Source: Perkinsus olseni
Lineage: Eukaryota; Perkinsozoa; Perkinsida; Perkinsidae
Length of the DNA stretch: 57,133 nt
NCBI GenBank assembly: GCA_013115135.1
Contig: JABANP010000334.1
Coordinates: forward strand, 1-57,133
Direction: 5' to 3'
Position numbers and translations under genes: made by a program. The notes beneath the pieces are model-generated. The model worked only from the letters and a program-made list of their open reading frames with translations. It was not told the origin of the DNA and did no database searches. Below, in pieces: positions 31,860 to 42,961 of the stretch (the stretch's first letter is position 1; each line of letters opens with the position of its first letter).

Positions 31860-32002
31860 CCATCATTTGCTCCAACATCGACAGTAGTTGAGATTATCAT
31901 TCCAAATGTTGTAAAGTTTCATTGTAACTATTTATATTCTGGTATTGTCATTTGCGTTCCAGTCAGTGGGGTGGGAGCGGCGGCCTAGAGTGTAGTGAAC
32001 TC

Positions 32003-34183
32003 ATGACTCTCGCTGCCCGATCGTTACTCACGCTATCAACAACCAGTGGCCAGTGGCGACGGCGGTCATTGTCATCTGTGGGCTCTAAATTCTTGGATCC
32101 CCTAAAGCGGGTGGAAAGCCTCGTCAGTAGAATGACGGACAAGGAAGGCCACGTGGACGGGGCGCCCGCAGTCACCCGGGAGGATGCGCGGGACTTGCTC
32201 GCCTGCATTCAGCTGATGAGGCCGGCTGAGATATCCCTGGTCATTCACTATATGACTAAAGGAAAATACGAGGATCGGAATTTTTGGTATTACGCATACG
32301 GGTGGCACCTGGTTGAACGGGGAGTTTCCTTTTCGCGTCCGCTCCTCATGAAGTGTCCTGAGTTCCAATGAGAGAGTTCGTGACCGGCGTCGCTTGGCCA
32401 TCCGCTCAGCCGTGTCATTCCCCTCAGGCGAGACATCTGTCGGGAGCTTCGCACCAGCACCGCCATCGCCAGCTTCCGTGTCCGTGATCTTAGTATGATC
32501 ATCAGTAGTCTCAATGCAGCTGAGCTCCTCGATGCGGAGGTGGGACCTTCACGCTGGGCCCGCCGGATTATGGACGTCGGTGAGTTGTCTTAGACGCTGA
32601 CTTGTCTGAGTAGCAAGATTGAAGAGGCAGCATGCACGTTGAACATGGACTCTCTCATGCCACTCATCATGACCTATGTTAAGCTCAGCGACACAGGCGT
32701 GGGTGAGCAGCCTCGGATGGGCCCGGGAGAACCAGGGCGTCTCCCCAGTTTATTATTCATGGCTCTTTCAGCATCCTCGGAAGGTTGTCTGAAGGCTCTT
32801 GGGGCCACGGACTTCCGCCCTGTTACTTCTATCTGTGCCGAGTACCTACTCCGCCGACTGGATGCCGTATCTGCTGATAACGTTGTGGAGATCTTCTCTG
32901 GCCTCGCTACGTTGAAGTACGAGGGCGACCACTTCTACGAGGTAATCAGCTTATCCGAAAGACCGGGCCAGCCCCGCCGCCGCAGGCCCTTCTCCGCAAG
33001 TCCCGTGCGTGGATTCCAACCATGCCTTATGAGAGTGTAGCGATCCTACTGCAATCGATGGCTAAGGTTAGGATACGGGATAAGGAGCTGGTAACGCGGG
33101 TTTATCGGTCTCGTGGTCAGCCGGTGTCCTGCATCCTCAGGAAGGCAAGGTTGCTCTTAGACTCGCAGCGGACATAGACAAGGCTGCTACGGAGGCCGAA
33201 ATCAGCGAAATCGCTTTGTGGATGGGCTCTCTTACCCATCACTTCTCCAAGCTTGCTGGAGAGCGTAGGAAGGGAGGGCTCGGGCGTCATCTACCTCGAG
33301 GAGCTTCGCTCCTCTTAGCTCACCCAACCTTGCAGAAGACCATCGTCAATCACCTCCCGCTGGTCGTCCATGCCATGTCGCCGGAATGCTTGATGCTGAT
33401 GATACCTCCGCTGCCGTTGCTGCTCACGGGGACTCCTCCTAGGAGCTTCAGAGATGCTGTTTTCTCGGAGAAGTGTCGTCAGGAGCTATCATCCTTCGTT
33501 AAGGAGGGCCTCTGTGCGATCATGTCCTCAGCGTAAGTACGCCCATTACTCGCTTGTTGCCGCCATGCGGTCCAGATACCGACTCGGGTTCACTTACGAC
33601 ACCACCTGGTGGGAGGAGGCCTCCGAAGCCACTATGAAGCCTGTGATGGGCAATGCATGGAGCGCTGTCAGCGTGGCGACAGTTGCCTACCAGCTCACTC
33701 ATCTGGGAGAAGCTGAGCACAACATCCACGCTACACTAGATCAATTGAGGACATTTTGTGAAATCCGCTGCAAGTGGTTCGATCGAGTTGGAGCCTCACT
33801 TGAGACGCAGATGAAGCGGTGGTAGGGCCTGCTTCTGTGGGCTGCCTTACTTGCTTCTCTACCGACGAGCTTCCTCCTCTTTCAGGCCTCCTCGGCCGGT
33901 TTCAACCCTCCTAGCGTGCTACATCAGAATAGGGGAATGCCCTCCATCGGTGCTCGTTGGAGCATGGGAGCGTGTTCGAGCTGACATCAGAAATTACGAT
34001 GGCATGTCCCTTACTCAAGTCGTTAACGCTATGGCGAAGTTCAACTCCATCAACATACCAATACTCGAGGAGATCGAGCGGAGGTTCAAATCAGGGCGGG
34101 TGAAGTTTTCTCGTTCCCAGCTGCGGGCAGTCAAAAGAGCGTATGAGAGTATGGGCCGCGATAGGTCATGCATGGCTTCCTAG
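32003..34183 (+). CDS. Organellar helical-repeat protein (FASTK/RAP-like), spliced
   Basis: ATG at 32003 begins MTLAARSLLTLS followed by Arg/Ser-rich GQWRRRSLSSVGS, a typical mitochondrial targeting start. The rest is built of helices repeated through the gene: DARDLLACIQLMRPAEISLV, FRVRDLSMIISSLNAAEL, DNVVEIFSGLATLKYEG, YESVAILLQSMAKVRIRDKE, MSLTQVVNAMAKFNSINIPI. Such repeats with an N-terminal presequence resemble the FASTK/RAP and related proteins that act on organellar RNA in apicomplexans and relatives. I do not see a convincing C-terminal RAP domain; the last exon ends AYESMGRDRSCMAS at 34183. At least six introns. RNA binding is inferred, not shown. Confidence 0.5.
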
Positions 34184-35385
34184 TTTCTGCTAAGAAGAGT
34201 TTCTCAGAAGAGGTGGGTTGAGCAGCAGCAGTTATCAGGATATTGTAGCAGACTAGACCCGCATCAGAGAGATTTCTCAAGGAGCGCGTCACGAGTCGGA
34301 CGCGCAACGCCTGAGGTAGAACCTCCCTCAAGTTCTTCGAGTTATGGCGAGGTCCTCCCGGGTGAAAGGTTCATCCGTCAAAGCAACCAATCTCAGCGAG
34401 CAGTCGCCAAGCGGACACCGACGGTGTCACACCGCTCCTTGATAGCTGAGTTAATACTCGATCACCTTATCGAAGATTTTCCCGGATCAACACCTCAAAC
34501 TCCTCTGTCGGAATCCGCGACTCCGCGGCAAGGGCTACCAGCGATCAGATGCGATGCCTAAGATATTGGGGAAGTGTTCGGGGGGAAGAAGGGGATAGGT
34601 ATCGCTCGCCTAACTGTGGCGAGATGCGTGGCAACTGCACCCCTCCATCATTTGTCGGCACCGAATCATCGGTAACGAGGTTCTACCAGGTTGCGGGATG
34701 GGTCATGACGGTTTTCGCCCACATCCGGCGGTACATGGGCTAGCTCTCGCACCACCAGTAGCCTATTCAGTGATCTCCACCCTACTAGGGAACGGGAATC
34801 GGGCAGCCCGAGGTCCGTGAAGGGAATTGAGGAGCCTTGCCCAGGGCGTCGGCCGGAGCCGATTCGGACTCGTTCTAGGCAGCTTCCTCCTCACGCGAGA
34901 GGCAAGTGGGTCGTCATCCTTGCCCTCACTAGAAGGCGCCATCAGGCGCTCATGAGCCGACCTGTGGCTGGCCTGGGACTTGGCGATCTCGTCGTGCGAG
35001 CAGCGACGACCAAAGATACTTTCACACGTAGACCAGTACACCCTACAGCATGGTTGCTCTAGTTGAGTCCGTTGGAGGGGCCGAGCTCGGACTTACAAGT
35101 GAGGCCACTGGTCGAATCACGAAGATAAGGGCCCACAGTTTCGGCTTGTGACGAGCTCCCTAAAGAGTTCCGAATGCCGATCTATTGACTGCATCCATCT
35201 CGGAACGTCCGTGGGACGCGGATTCAGTTCCAGACCGGGCTCTCCGAACCATCGACGCTACCGCAGCTTGGTCGGCATCCTACCGGTAGTCCGACTACCA
35301 TTCCTATGGTTATGGACGGCACGAGTATGATTATGAACTCATTGTTGTGGATGGTACTCAACGCGGTAGACGAATACTTAGGTAA
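34184..35385 (+). CDS. Arg/Ser/Pro-rich disordered protein, tentative
   Basis: Exon-like + strand pieces: about 34190-34563 (QRAVAKRTPTVSHRSLIAEL, ILDHLIEDFPGSTPQTP), about 34755-35062 (RPEPIRTRSRQLPPHARGK) and about 35297-35385 (HSYGYGRHEYDYELIVVDGT then RRILR and a TAA at 35383). Composition is rich in Arg, Ser and Pro with no domain. No firm ATG, and joins are uncertain; the first piece could instead be an extension of the preceding gene. No function assigned. Confidence 0.35.
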
Positions 35386-35914
35386 GAGCCAACTGAGACA
35401 GCTTTAATATGAGCAATATAATAGCAGACCTCAACACTAGTACATCAACACTGCACAAACATATCAACATGCCATAACGGAGCGACACGAATACGACAGC
35501 ACGCCTACCTAATGTCAGTGGAGGCACCCTAATCGACTAGGAACTCACACGAAGAGCCCCGACGGTTGTTCGACTGAGAGGAGAGGAGAAGATTGAATCC
35601 TCGCGCACAGGGACGCAAACCAATTGACTTCGGAGACTTCAATTCTGATCTCCCGAATGGACTGGAAGCTTGGCGGCTTGGCGGCGTATCAACAATCTGA
35701 AAGCTCGCTAGGTCAACTCCATGAGGAAGTCGATGGAGTAGACGGCGTGGCGAAGTAGCGCTTATGGCTTACGTCATCAATGGGAGAACAGAAATGAATA
35801 GTTACCATCTTCATCGGATAATTGATCGGGACTGCTGCTGACCATATAGAAATCGTACTTAGGGTAGCTATCAATGAGCTGAGCTTACCATCAGCTAAGA
35901 TCAAGATTTGAGAA
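35386..35914. other. Intergenic region
   Basis: No supportable gene seen. Confidence 0.5.
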
Positions 35915-36739
35915 TCACCAGAAATGCTCGCCGGAGGGCACGGCCTGAAGGGTAATTATCTCATGGGGTTTTATACCCGGGTATACTTCCGGTTTGCGAG
36001 GTACGAAGTGTACCAAGTTCCTATGGACGTCGAAGACGAAGTCTGCTTGGATTTCGACGAAGTAGGAGGAGAGCTTCATCAAGCTGTTTAGCGTCAAAAG
36101 CTGACAGGAGCTTCCTAGCCCCAGCTCCCAAGTGGCCCAACCCGTGTCATATTTGAAGGTCGATCCTTCACCGTCTGTGAAGGCGGCACGTGCTGCCTTA
36201 TCTGAATCGGCATACAACTGGATAGAGTATTGGCTGGAGTGCGACGCATAGTAATCCCGCGGCTCTTCCACTTTAAGTGCCCGCCTCTCAGTTTTCTCAT
36301 GACACTTCGCAAGACCGGGCTTCGGAAGCTCGGTACAGGCTTGAGTAGTGAGGTAGTGAACATAACTTCCATCCTTGGCGGCCATCCGGACAGAGTCGGT
36401 TTGTCCAGGTACCACTGAGAGGTTGAAGGCAACGTTGAGATAAGGATACAAATTGGGGCCCTCGACGTCACCGTGGCGTCGTAGAAGAATCTCGCCGCTA
36501 TCTCTGATGAAGATATCATCGTACTCGAACTTGAACGAGTGCCAGTCTAGATAGTTGTACACCAGTTTGGCCTTGGACGAAGAGTCGTACTCTAAGTACA
36601 TACATGCATAATGCTGTTGAGGTAACCCATGCTCCTCGAGTACCTGACCTTCTTGTAAGACGCAGTACCTCCCTGCTTCGAGACGACTATCCCCGCTTGC
36701 GAGAACGGCCAAGGCAGTCACGAATACATTTGTAAGCAT
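35915..36739 (-). CDS. Secreted protein, lineage-specific family A (member 1)
   Basis: Intact single-exon gene of 274 residues; ATG at 36739. Hydrophobic start (MLTNVFVTALAVLASGDS) is a signal peptide. The mature part begins LEAGRYCVLQEGQV and alternates beta-strand-like segments (HYACMYLEYDSSSKAKLVYN, SFKFEYDDIFIR, YPYLNVAFNLSVVPG, VEIQADFVFDVHRN, IITLQAVPSGEHFW). Few Cys. A paralog of 279 residues lies 1.2 kb away on the same strand and shares LEYDS/FEYES, YNYLDW/YNHLDY, EGPNLYPY/EGPELYPY, LTTQACT and VEIQAD/MEIQAD. No known family recognised; probably an extracellular or surface beta-rich protein. Confidence 0.85.
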   Translation of the reverse strand: MLTNVFVTALAVLASGDSRLEAGRYCVLQEGQVLEEHGLPQQHYACMYLEYDSSSKAKLVYNYLDWHSFKFEYDDIFIRDSGEILLRRHGDVEGPNLYPYLNVAFNLSVVPGQTDSVRMAAKDGSYVHYLTTQACTELPKPGLAKCHEKTERRALKVEEPRDYYASHSSQYSIQLYADSDKAARAAFTDGEGSTFKYDTGWATWELGLGSSCQLLTLNSLMKLSSYFVEIQADFVFDVHRNLVHFVPRKPEVYPGIKPHEIITLQAVPSGEHFW

Positions 36740-37947
36740 TGAATCAAGTGAAATAAGGTAACCCTGGGAATAATTTCTAAGCCCAGCCCCTCAGCCTGAG
36801 GGCCTCAGGTTTAACATCCGGGAATAGTGTGGCTCAACACTCTCGTCGTATACTCCCGACAATCTATGCTCTTGTAATCATACTAATCATTAAAGGCCCA
36901 CGGAATCGCACGACCAGTAACTCGCGAGTTTTCCGCAGCCAATTGGGACGCAAGTACATAGCTGATGCGCATGAAGGAACAGCGCAGATCTCACACAGCG
37001 GTATCTTACATTGAATTGGCCGCCACTGGGGACCTGCAGACTCCCAGCCGCCAAGTTATGCGCTTTCTCTCTCACTCTCTATCAACCGTTTCACTGCGGT
37101 CTTATATTTCTCCTGCCATCTATGCTGTCCCTTGTAGGAGCGGTGGTGTCACCTAGGGACACTGGGCACGTGCGTGTTAGGATCGATATATCTGCACAGC
37201 ATAGTGTCAGCATAGTGACGATTATAGTGTACGCTATGTAACAGCTACACCCTGGTTCGGTACTATTCGACTGTGAGACTACCATCGCTGCAATCACCTT
37301 TGCTGCTACCGCGTATCATTCATTTACCCGCAGTCATTTATCTGACCTGATTATGCGTGCACTAGGGACAACATAGTGACGCCTTTAATGTACGCTATGT
37401 TACAGCTACGGCCTGGTTCAATACTATGTTGTATTTTTCTTACTCATACGTGGAACACGAGGCCAAAGGGAGCTTGTGAGATGGATCTTATGAAAGAGCT
37501 ATTGCCCAGACTGCTCTGCACGCACAAACATAGACGGACTTTTCAGAAAGTGCGACCCATACTGTTGGAAACCGCGTTCCGTGAGGATCATTCAACAGGT
37601 TGATCTGATGTTCCTACGCTTGATAGAGCTTCCACGAAAATGAGGAGCTGTCACGCTTTTACAGTGTTAACTGATGGAACGCAATAAATCAGTGAAGCCA
37701 GAAGACGTACTTGGGCATAGTGGGTGCCTGGTGCTCCATCATTCACCCTAAGCCGGGTGAAAATCCCAGAGCGTACAAAATGGCCATAGCTCGGCCTGAG
37801 CAAAATGTACGTTTTCGAGAGGCAACTTCGACTGGAGCAAACTTAGGAGAATGCGCATGCTGATGATTCACAGTACTACCTTGACAGGGTACGTCGCGAG
37901 AAGTCAACTTGACTGACCATTTCTCAGCTCAGTATCGAAGAAAATGC
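36740..37947. other. Spacer with imperfect direct repeats
   Basis: 1.2 kb without a supportable gene. Near-copies of a ~55-bp segment occur at about 37211-37265 and 37372-37427 (each starting CATAGTGACG/C and containing GTACGCTATG and ACAGCTAC, then CCTGGTTC). Each carries CATAG ... CTATG as a short inverted repeat. They may be remnants of a small mobile element. Confidence 0.5.
37211..37427. repeat. Pair of imperfect ~55-bp direct repeats
   Basis: Two units, about 37211-37265 and 37372-37427, share CATAGTGAC, TGTACGCTATG, ACAGCTAC and CCTGGTTC in the same order, roughly 160 bp apart. CATAG and CTATG inside each unit are inverted to each other. Confidence 0.65.
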
Positions 37948-38787
37948 TCAAAAGATATCCGTCAAAGGAACAGACGAGAGTGTTATCATTTTACTGTCAT
38001 CAACCGCGGAAGAGAGTGGCTCGCCGTGAGGTATGAAGAGCACCGAGTCGTTAACCGAGTTGAATATTAAGTCTGCTTGGATTTCCATGAATTGCTTCGA
38101 CTCATCCTCCCAGCCGCCCTCAAGCTTCAGAACCTTGCGGGACTCTTCCTCATCCAGCTTCCAACCGGTCAAACCTGTGTGATACTCGAATGTCGATGGA
38201 TCGGCGTCCGAGAAAACGGCCTCTGCAACCTGGTTGCTTGAGGACAGAAATCCAGTATATAAGTCGATAGAGTTGCTCTTCGACTTTCCAGCGTACTGGC
38301 CGAATGGCTTGTTCAGGTCTCGGGCCGAGAGTGACCGTTTCTGGCTTTTTGTGAAGCACCTTGCACGAAACTTCGGCTTCGCAGTACATGCCTGAGTTGT
38401 GAGCTCGTGAGAATAGGTCCCATCCTTCGCGACCATCAGAAGAACGTCAGATTTCCCACTTGGAACCGTGAGGTTAAAGCCAACCTTGAAGTAGGGATAT
38501 AGTTCAGGGCCTTCGGTGCTATTCCGGCGTCTCAAGACAACCTGATTGTCCTCAAACGTGACATCATCGTACTCGATCTTGAACCAGTTATAGTCCAAGT
38601 GGTTATACGCCAGCTCGGATCTCGACGGAGATTCGTACTCGAAGTACAGAAAGGCATAATATATGTCAGGCACGAGCCCTCTATCATCCACTTGGGTTGG
38701 CTGTAAATGGCAGTACTTCCCAGGGGCGAGAGACCCGTCACCGCTTGTGAGCACGGCCGAAGCGAATAACAATAAGAGTACTAGCAT
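37948..38787 (-). CDS. Secreted protein, lineage-specific family A (member 2)
   Basis: Intact single-exon gene of 279 residues; ATG at 38787. Signal peptide MLVLLLLFASAVLTSGDG, then LAPGKYCHLQPTQVDDRG. It aligns along its whole length with the neighbour at 35915-36739 (YLYFEYESPSR-like core, YNHLDYNWFKIEYDD, EGPELYPYFKVGFNLTVPSG, KDGTYSHELTTQACT, FMEIQADLIFNSVND, MITLSSVPLTDIF) with moderate divergence, so the pair is an older tandem duplication under constraint. No domain known. Secretion is inferred from the signal peptide and the absence of further membrane helices. Confidence 0.85.
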   Translation of the reverse strand: MLVLLLLFASAVLTSGDGSLAPGKYCHLQPTQVDDRGLVPDIYYAFLYFEYESPSRSELAYNHLDYNWFKIEYDDVTFEDNQVVLRRRNSTEGPELYPYFKVGFNLTVPSGKSDVLLMVAKDGTYSHELTTQACTAKPKFRARCFTKSQKRSLSARDLNKPFGQYAGKSKSNSIDLYTGFLSSSNQVAEAVFSDADPSTFEYHTGLTGWKLDEEESRKVLKLEGGWEDESKQFMEIQADLIFNSVNDSVLFIPHGEPLSSAVDDSKMITLSSVPLTDIF

Positions 38788-39946
38788 CCAATAAGGCTAA
38801 AGGAAAACAACCAAAGGCCCTCTCGCGACTAAACCTCGATTCCAGTAGGAGTGTTTTGCTAAGGTTATGCGAATACGGCCTAAGCAGAGAGGCTCCACAA
38901 CTTAGTGCAATGTGGTCACTCAAGGGCCTTGAGTCAAGGCAAAGGCAGATACACAGTGAGCAGGAAGGACCAGGGTAGACTTAGCAAGAGAATAAGCCTG
39001 CATTATCATGGTCACCGTCACGGTGACGCTCGTGAGAATCCTCCCAGGTCGCTTATTGTGATCGATTGTCACACGCATTCACACATCAGCTACGACTCCG
39101 GCGCTCCCCGGCAATTGTAACAACAATCAATGAAGAAGCCGCGAACAGGAATGCAACATCGCGAGGTACCAACCTGCCAGAGCTCTGAAAGACTGGCCAA
39201 ACAGTTGCACGTCGACCCTCCACCCACGTAGTGTACACATGTACCACTCATTATACGCCGATCGTCTTGTGTATGCGTGCGTAGCTGATTCTCCTAGAGA
39301 GAGTAGGCTCAGAAGACGAGATAGACTCTACTCTTCTCGTCTTGTGTTGCATATGAGCAACGATGGAGAAGCGACGACTAGTGAAATTGGACGATGGTGA
39401 TGATGATGATCGACTGATAGAGCTATAAACTTGATACTGATGTCTGATGTCGTGGTTGAACAGATGAATGAGGAGTGCTCAGTGACAACTCTAACTCCGA
39501 ATCGGATACCATCTGATAGTTCGCGCACGATTCCGCAGCCGCTGCCCTCGTGTGCTCAGCTCAGTCCCTCATTTGCACCCTTCCACGGATGACTTATTCG
39601 CTTTGGCGGCCACAAATAGAGGTCAATTTCACAGACTACAGATGTCGCTTGCGCCCAGACCTCCGCGGAACGCAAATTGCGCTAGACACTCTCTCGGATG
39701 CTTCTCCCCTCAAAGCAGCAGCGCACTGGTGAAGTGACTCGCTGTATTCGACTCGCATATGGTGTCGCGGATACCCTACCTCGCTCGCCGCGGCGGGTGA
39801 TGACCCTTCGAGCGTGATCCTATTTCCTTGCCTTTGAGTAGCCATTGGAATTGTTGTACCGTCTGAGTGTTATGAGCTGCTAAATTGAACGGTTAATTTC
39901 CATATAATCCAAGCTGAGCGCTCCCTCTCACGCTTGCACCATCTAA
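38788..39946. other. Intergenic region
   Basis: 1.15 kb with no supportable gene. A short GATGATGATGATGAT run near 39400 is low-complexity. It should contain divergent promoters for the two flanking secreted-protein genes. Confidence 0.5.
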
Positions 39947-40680
39947 ATGTCGGCCAAAAACATCATCGTCGCTGCTACCTTGGCAATGTTATCTCGAATA
40001 CCTCCGGGTTCAGCGAGGAGCATCCTCGGTTCCCGTGACGTAAGTCCGTAACCAACGAGCGAGGCGTTGCCTTGCAAGCCGTCCTTAGTCGAGACGTGAC
40101 TCTTTAGGGAGTAGTTTCTCTGATAGTTTCCTTCCGATCCGCTTTTTTCCTCAGGACTTCCCTCAGCTCGAGACGCCAGACAAAGGGTGGTGTTACTACA
40201 CTAACTCCAAGATGAAAGAAGACAGAAAACTGATCTGGATAATTGTGGGACCTCAGTCAACGCTCCGAACGCTCTACATCGTATGCCCAAGGACCAACCA
40301 ATGGGATGCATTTCAAGCAGATTTGTAGGGAATTCTGAGAGGGGAGAATATCCACGATATCCGACTGTCCTCTTTTCAGTTTGAACTCGGGATATCTGAG
40401 TCGGTTCTATCCGTCCGGTCATGAGATGTGGCCTGAGAGGAGGGGCGACTTTCAGAACTATGGGAAGGACAAGCGGATCGCAGATCCTCTCGGGCCCTTT
40501 TTCCACGTACCCCCTTCGACAGGGAGTAGGGAGCCTGCGGACGTTTGCTCAAGGGTGTTAGATGCACTGAGGAAGAAATTCGGTTCTTTCAAAGAGATGT
40601 GTGCGAGTTATCATGAAGCGATCGTTGGCAAGAAGCAAAGTTCCTCTTTGTGGAGATTCCTCCCGAAACCTCTCATATAA
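39947..40680 (+). CDS. Small secreted protein, lineage-specific family B (member 1)
   Basis: Three exons. Exon 1 from ATG 39947 (MSAKNIIVAATLAMLSRIPP) is a signal-like hydrophobic start and ends before a GTAAG donor. Exon 2 reads DFPQLETPDKGWCYYTNSKM, KLIWIIVGPQSTLRTLYIVC and NQWDAFQADL. Exon 3 (acceptor TTTTCAG at about 40379) holds FYPSGHEMWPERR, FQNYGKDKRIADPLGPFF, DVCSRVLDALRKKFGSFKEM and CASYHEAIVGKK, ending PKPLI. Four Cys occur in conserved places (GWCY, YIVCP, DVCS, EMCA). Its paralog at 41634-42364 keeps the same exon structure and core motifs. Function unknown; secretion inferred. Confidence 0.8.
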
Positions 40681-41633
40681 ACTCGAACGCAATGCATAGA
40701 ATCGAGATGCCATTACAGGGATGGTATTCGAGTTGATGACTTTGATTATTCATAGATATTCTAGTTGTTCTTGTTGTTGTTGAATACGATTCCCTGGACG
40801 TTGTGTGCGAGTTCTAGCAGCATCGACGGTGTTGCATAGTTGGGAGCCTGCAGTTGGTTCGTGTGCGGCGCATCTCACTCTCGGACGCTGATCTACGATC
40901 CATGATCTGAAAATAGCTTGAAGTGAGCGTAAACTCAGGTCTCGCACATTCGAGTACGTCTGTGCGAGTCCTTCGCGACAGGAACTGTTCCTTGAAGAGT
41001 TCGTCAATGTGAGCCAACATAGCCCTAGAGTAGTTGTAGGGGCACTAACGATAGTAGACACATACATGTGTGTGCATACACGTTTGCGCCGTAAGACAAA
41101 CGGTGTAAGATAGCCGAGCATGAATGTGATGAGCCGGATATGAGTATTGCCTAGCGTGAGAAAACCGTACATAAGTAATGAGGAGCCGGACATGAGAAGT
41201 GATAACTTATCACTGCTAAGTGGACGTGGCCGATGAAGCGCATCAACTACCCCAGGTAGCTCAGTTTTTTCTTCTGCGAAATCGATGGACGCAGAGAGCC
41301 ATCTAGAAGATGTACCGGTCGGTTGCGTGACAGGGTCACTTATCGCTCGCCGCGGTCGAGAGCCGCTCCTCGGGCGGTTTCAATTCCCCCATGGCCCCGA
41401 TGCGGGGCCACAATGCCGAGCAATAGGTGTTAAAGTTGTAATGTTGAAGAGGTATGGCTGACTGATCTTTCTCGAGCGACCTCAATGTTCTGGACCTGCT
41501 TTAAGTAATAGATGTGGCTTGAAGCCACTGACTTCGTAACGAAACAAGTCGCAGCAAGTTATAGGGAAGAAGTTGGCACGGCGCTGATGAGCATTCATCT
41601 CATTTGCTCAGTCAACCCTACCACACAAAACTC
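40681..41633. other. Intergenic region
   Basis: 0.95 kb with no supportable gene between two paralogs. Contains a short TTGTTCTTGTTGTTGTTG stretch near 40763-40780. Confidence 0.5.
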
Positions 41634-42364
41634 ATGCGAATAATCATCAAACATTTTACGCTCCGAGCTGCAGCGATAATTCTGTCCACCTTGCCCATCG
41701 GTCTCGGTACTGGTGCAATGGGGCTGTTCAGCGTAAGTTCAGAAGGGACGATCGCTCCGTTACATTTTCCGGCTTTTAGGGCTTCCCTCCGCTGGAAAAG
41801 GCTGACCCCAGCTGGTGCTACTTCACCAACTCGAACATGAGGGAGGACAGGAAATCCTTGTGGATAATTGTGAAGCCGGACTACGCGCTGCAAACCCTCT
41901 ACATCATATGCCCTAAGACGAGTCAATGGGATACATTCCAGGCCGATTTGTAAGGCTCCGTGTGCACGGAGGCTACTTGTCCTTTTCGATGTCCGTTCCT
42001 CAGTTCGGCTGATGCAGCTTTGGCTCGATATTATCCGTCTGGTCATGACAAGTGGCCAGAGTGGCGTCGAGAGGATGAAAGATATAATAATTACGGTGAA
42101 GACGATCCCATCATGGATCCACTCGGAGTGAACTTCAGTTTAAAACTCTCGGCGGGAAAGACCAAGAAGCCGGAGAAAGTTTGCTCAGAAGTACTGCGCG
42201 CATTGCAGAAGAAGTACGGCAGTTACAAAGGCATGTGTGGTCGCTATCGTGAGGCAATCGTGGGTAGGGCATACCAGCGGAAATCCTTCCTGAGACGCCA
42301 CTTGAAATTACCCAGTAAAACATCTTTCAAACTTCCATTCTCACTTCCCTTCAAATCTCGCTGA
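41634..42364 (+). CDS. Small secreted protein, lineage-specific family B (member 2)
   Basis: Three exons matching member 1. Exon 1 from ATG 41634 (MRIIIKHFTLRAAAIILSTL) is a likely signal peptide. Exon 2: PPLEKADPSWCYFTNSNMRE, SLWIIVKPDYALQTLYIICP, QWDTFQADL. Exon 3: LARYYPSGHDKWPEWRRED, YNNYGEDDPIMDPLGVNF, KVCSEVLRALQKKYGSYKGM, CGRYREAIVGRA, then a basic tail rich in Lys and Phe (PSKTSFKLPFSLPFKSR). The four conserved Cys and the YPSGH(E/D)xWPE motif are kept, while the tail and signal peptide diverged. No known fold. Confidence 0.8.
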
Positions 42365-42961
42365 ATGAAATCCTCAACATTTGGTCTGTGAATTCTCTTT
42401 CAATCTCATGAACTCAATTTTTGATGGACGAATGAACACCATGAATAATCACTTTATTGCGTGCTGAACTCAAACTACCTGTTGCGCATGGAAGTTTCCA
42501 TTGCTCCGATGACGTGACGCGCACCGTCACAATTATGTTCCGCAGCCGTATCACCACTCTGGGTAACACGATCGGCTGATCACCTCATACACAGCCGTGT
42601 GCGGATCAAGTCCTATCCAACTCGCGACTCACATCGATCTGAGCCCCGATTTCGATTGAAATAGTCAAAGTTTAATGATTTAAGAACTTACGAAACTTTG
42701 AATGCAACTCTTACCGAGTTGCCGACTGTACAGGCCCCTTACGCTTATGCCAACAGCATCAGATAGCATACTCGGCATTTCGGAAAAATGGAAGCTTGGC
42801 CACACGATCGACCAACTCCGAAGACCTTCCCGCTATCTTCCCAACTAAATGCACTTTTTACCCAAAAGCTAAAATATTGATTGCATCCGAGAGTCTACAA
42901 TATCATATTGATCCGGAACTACTGAAATTAAACATTGGCTAATCACACTCTAGGTAAAAAG
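42365..42961. other. Convergent intergenic region
   Basis: No supportable gene; AT-richer than the neighbours. Confidence 0.5.
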
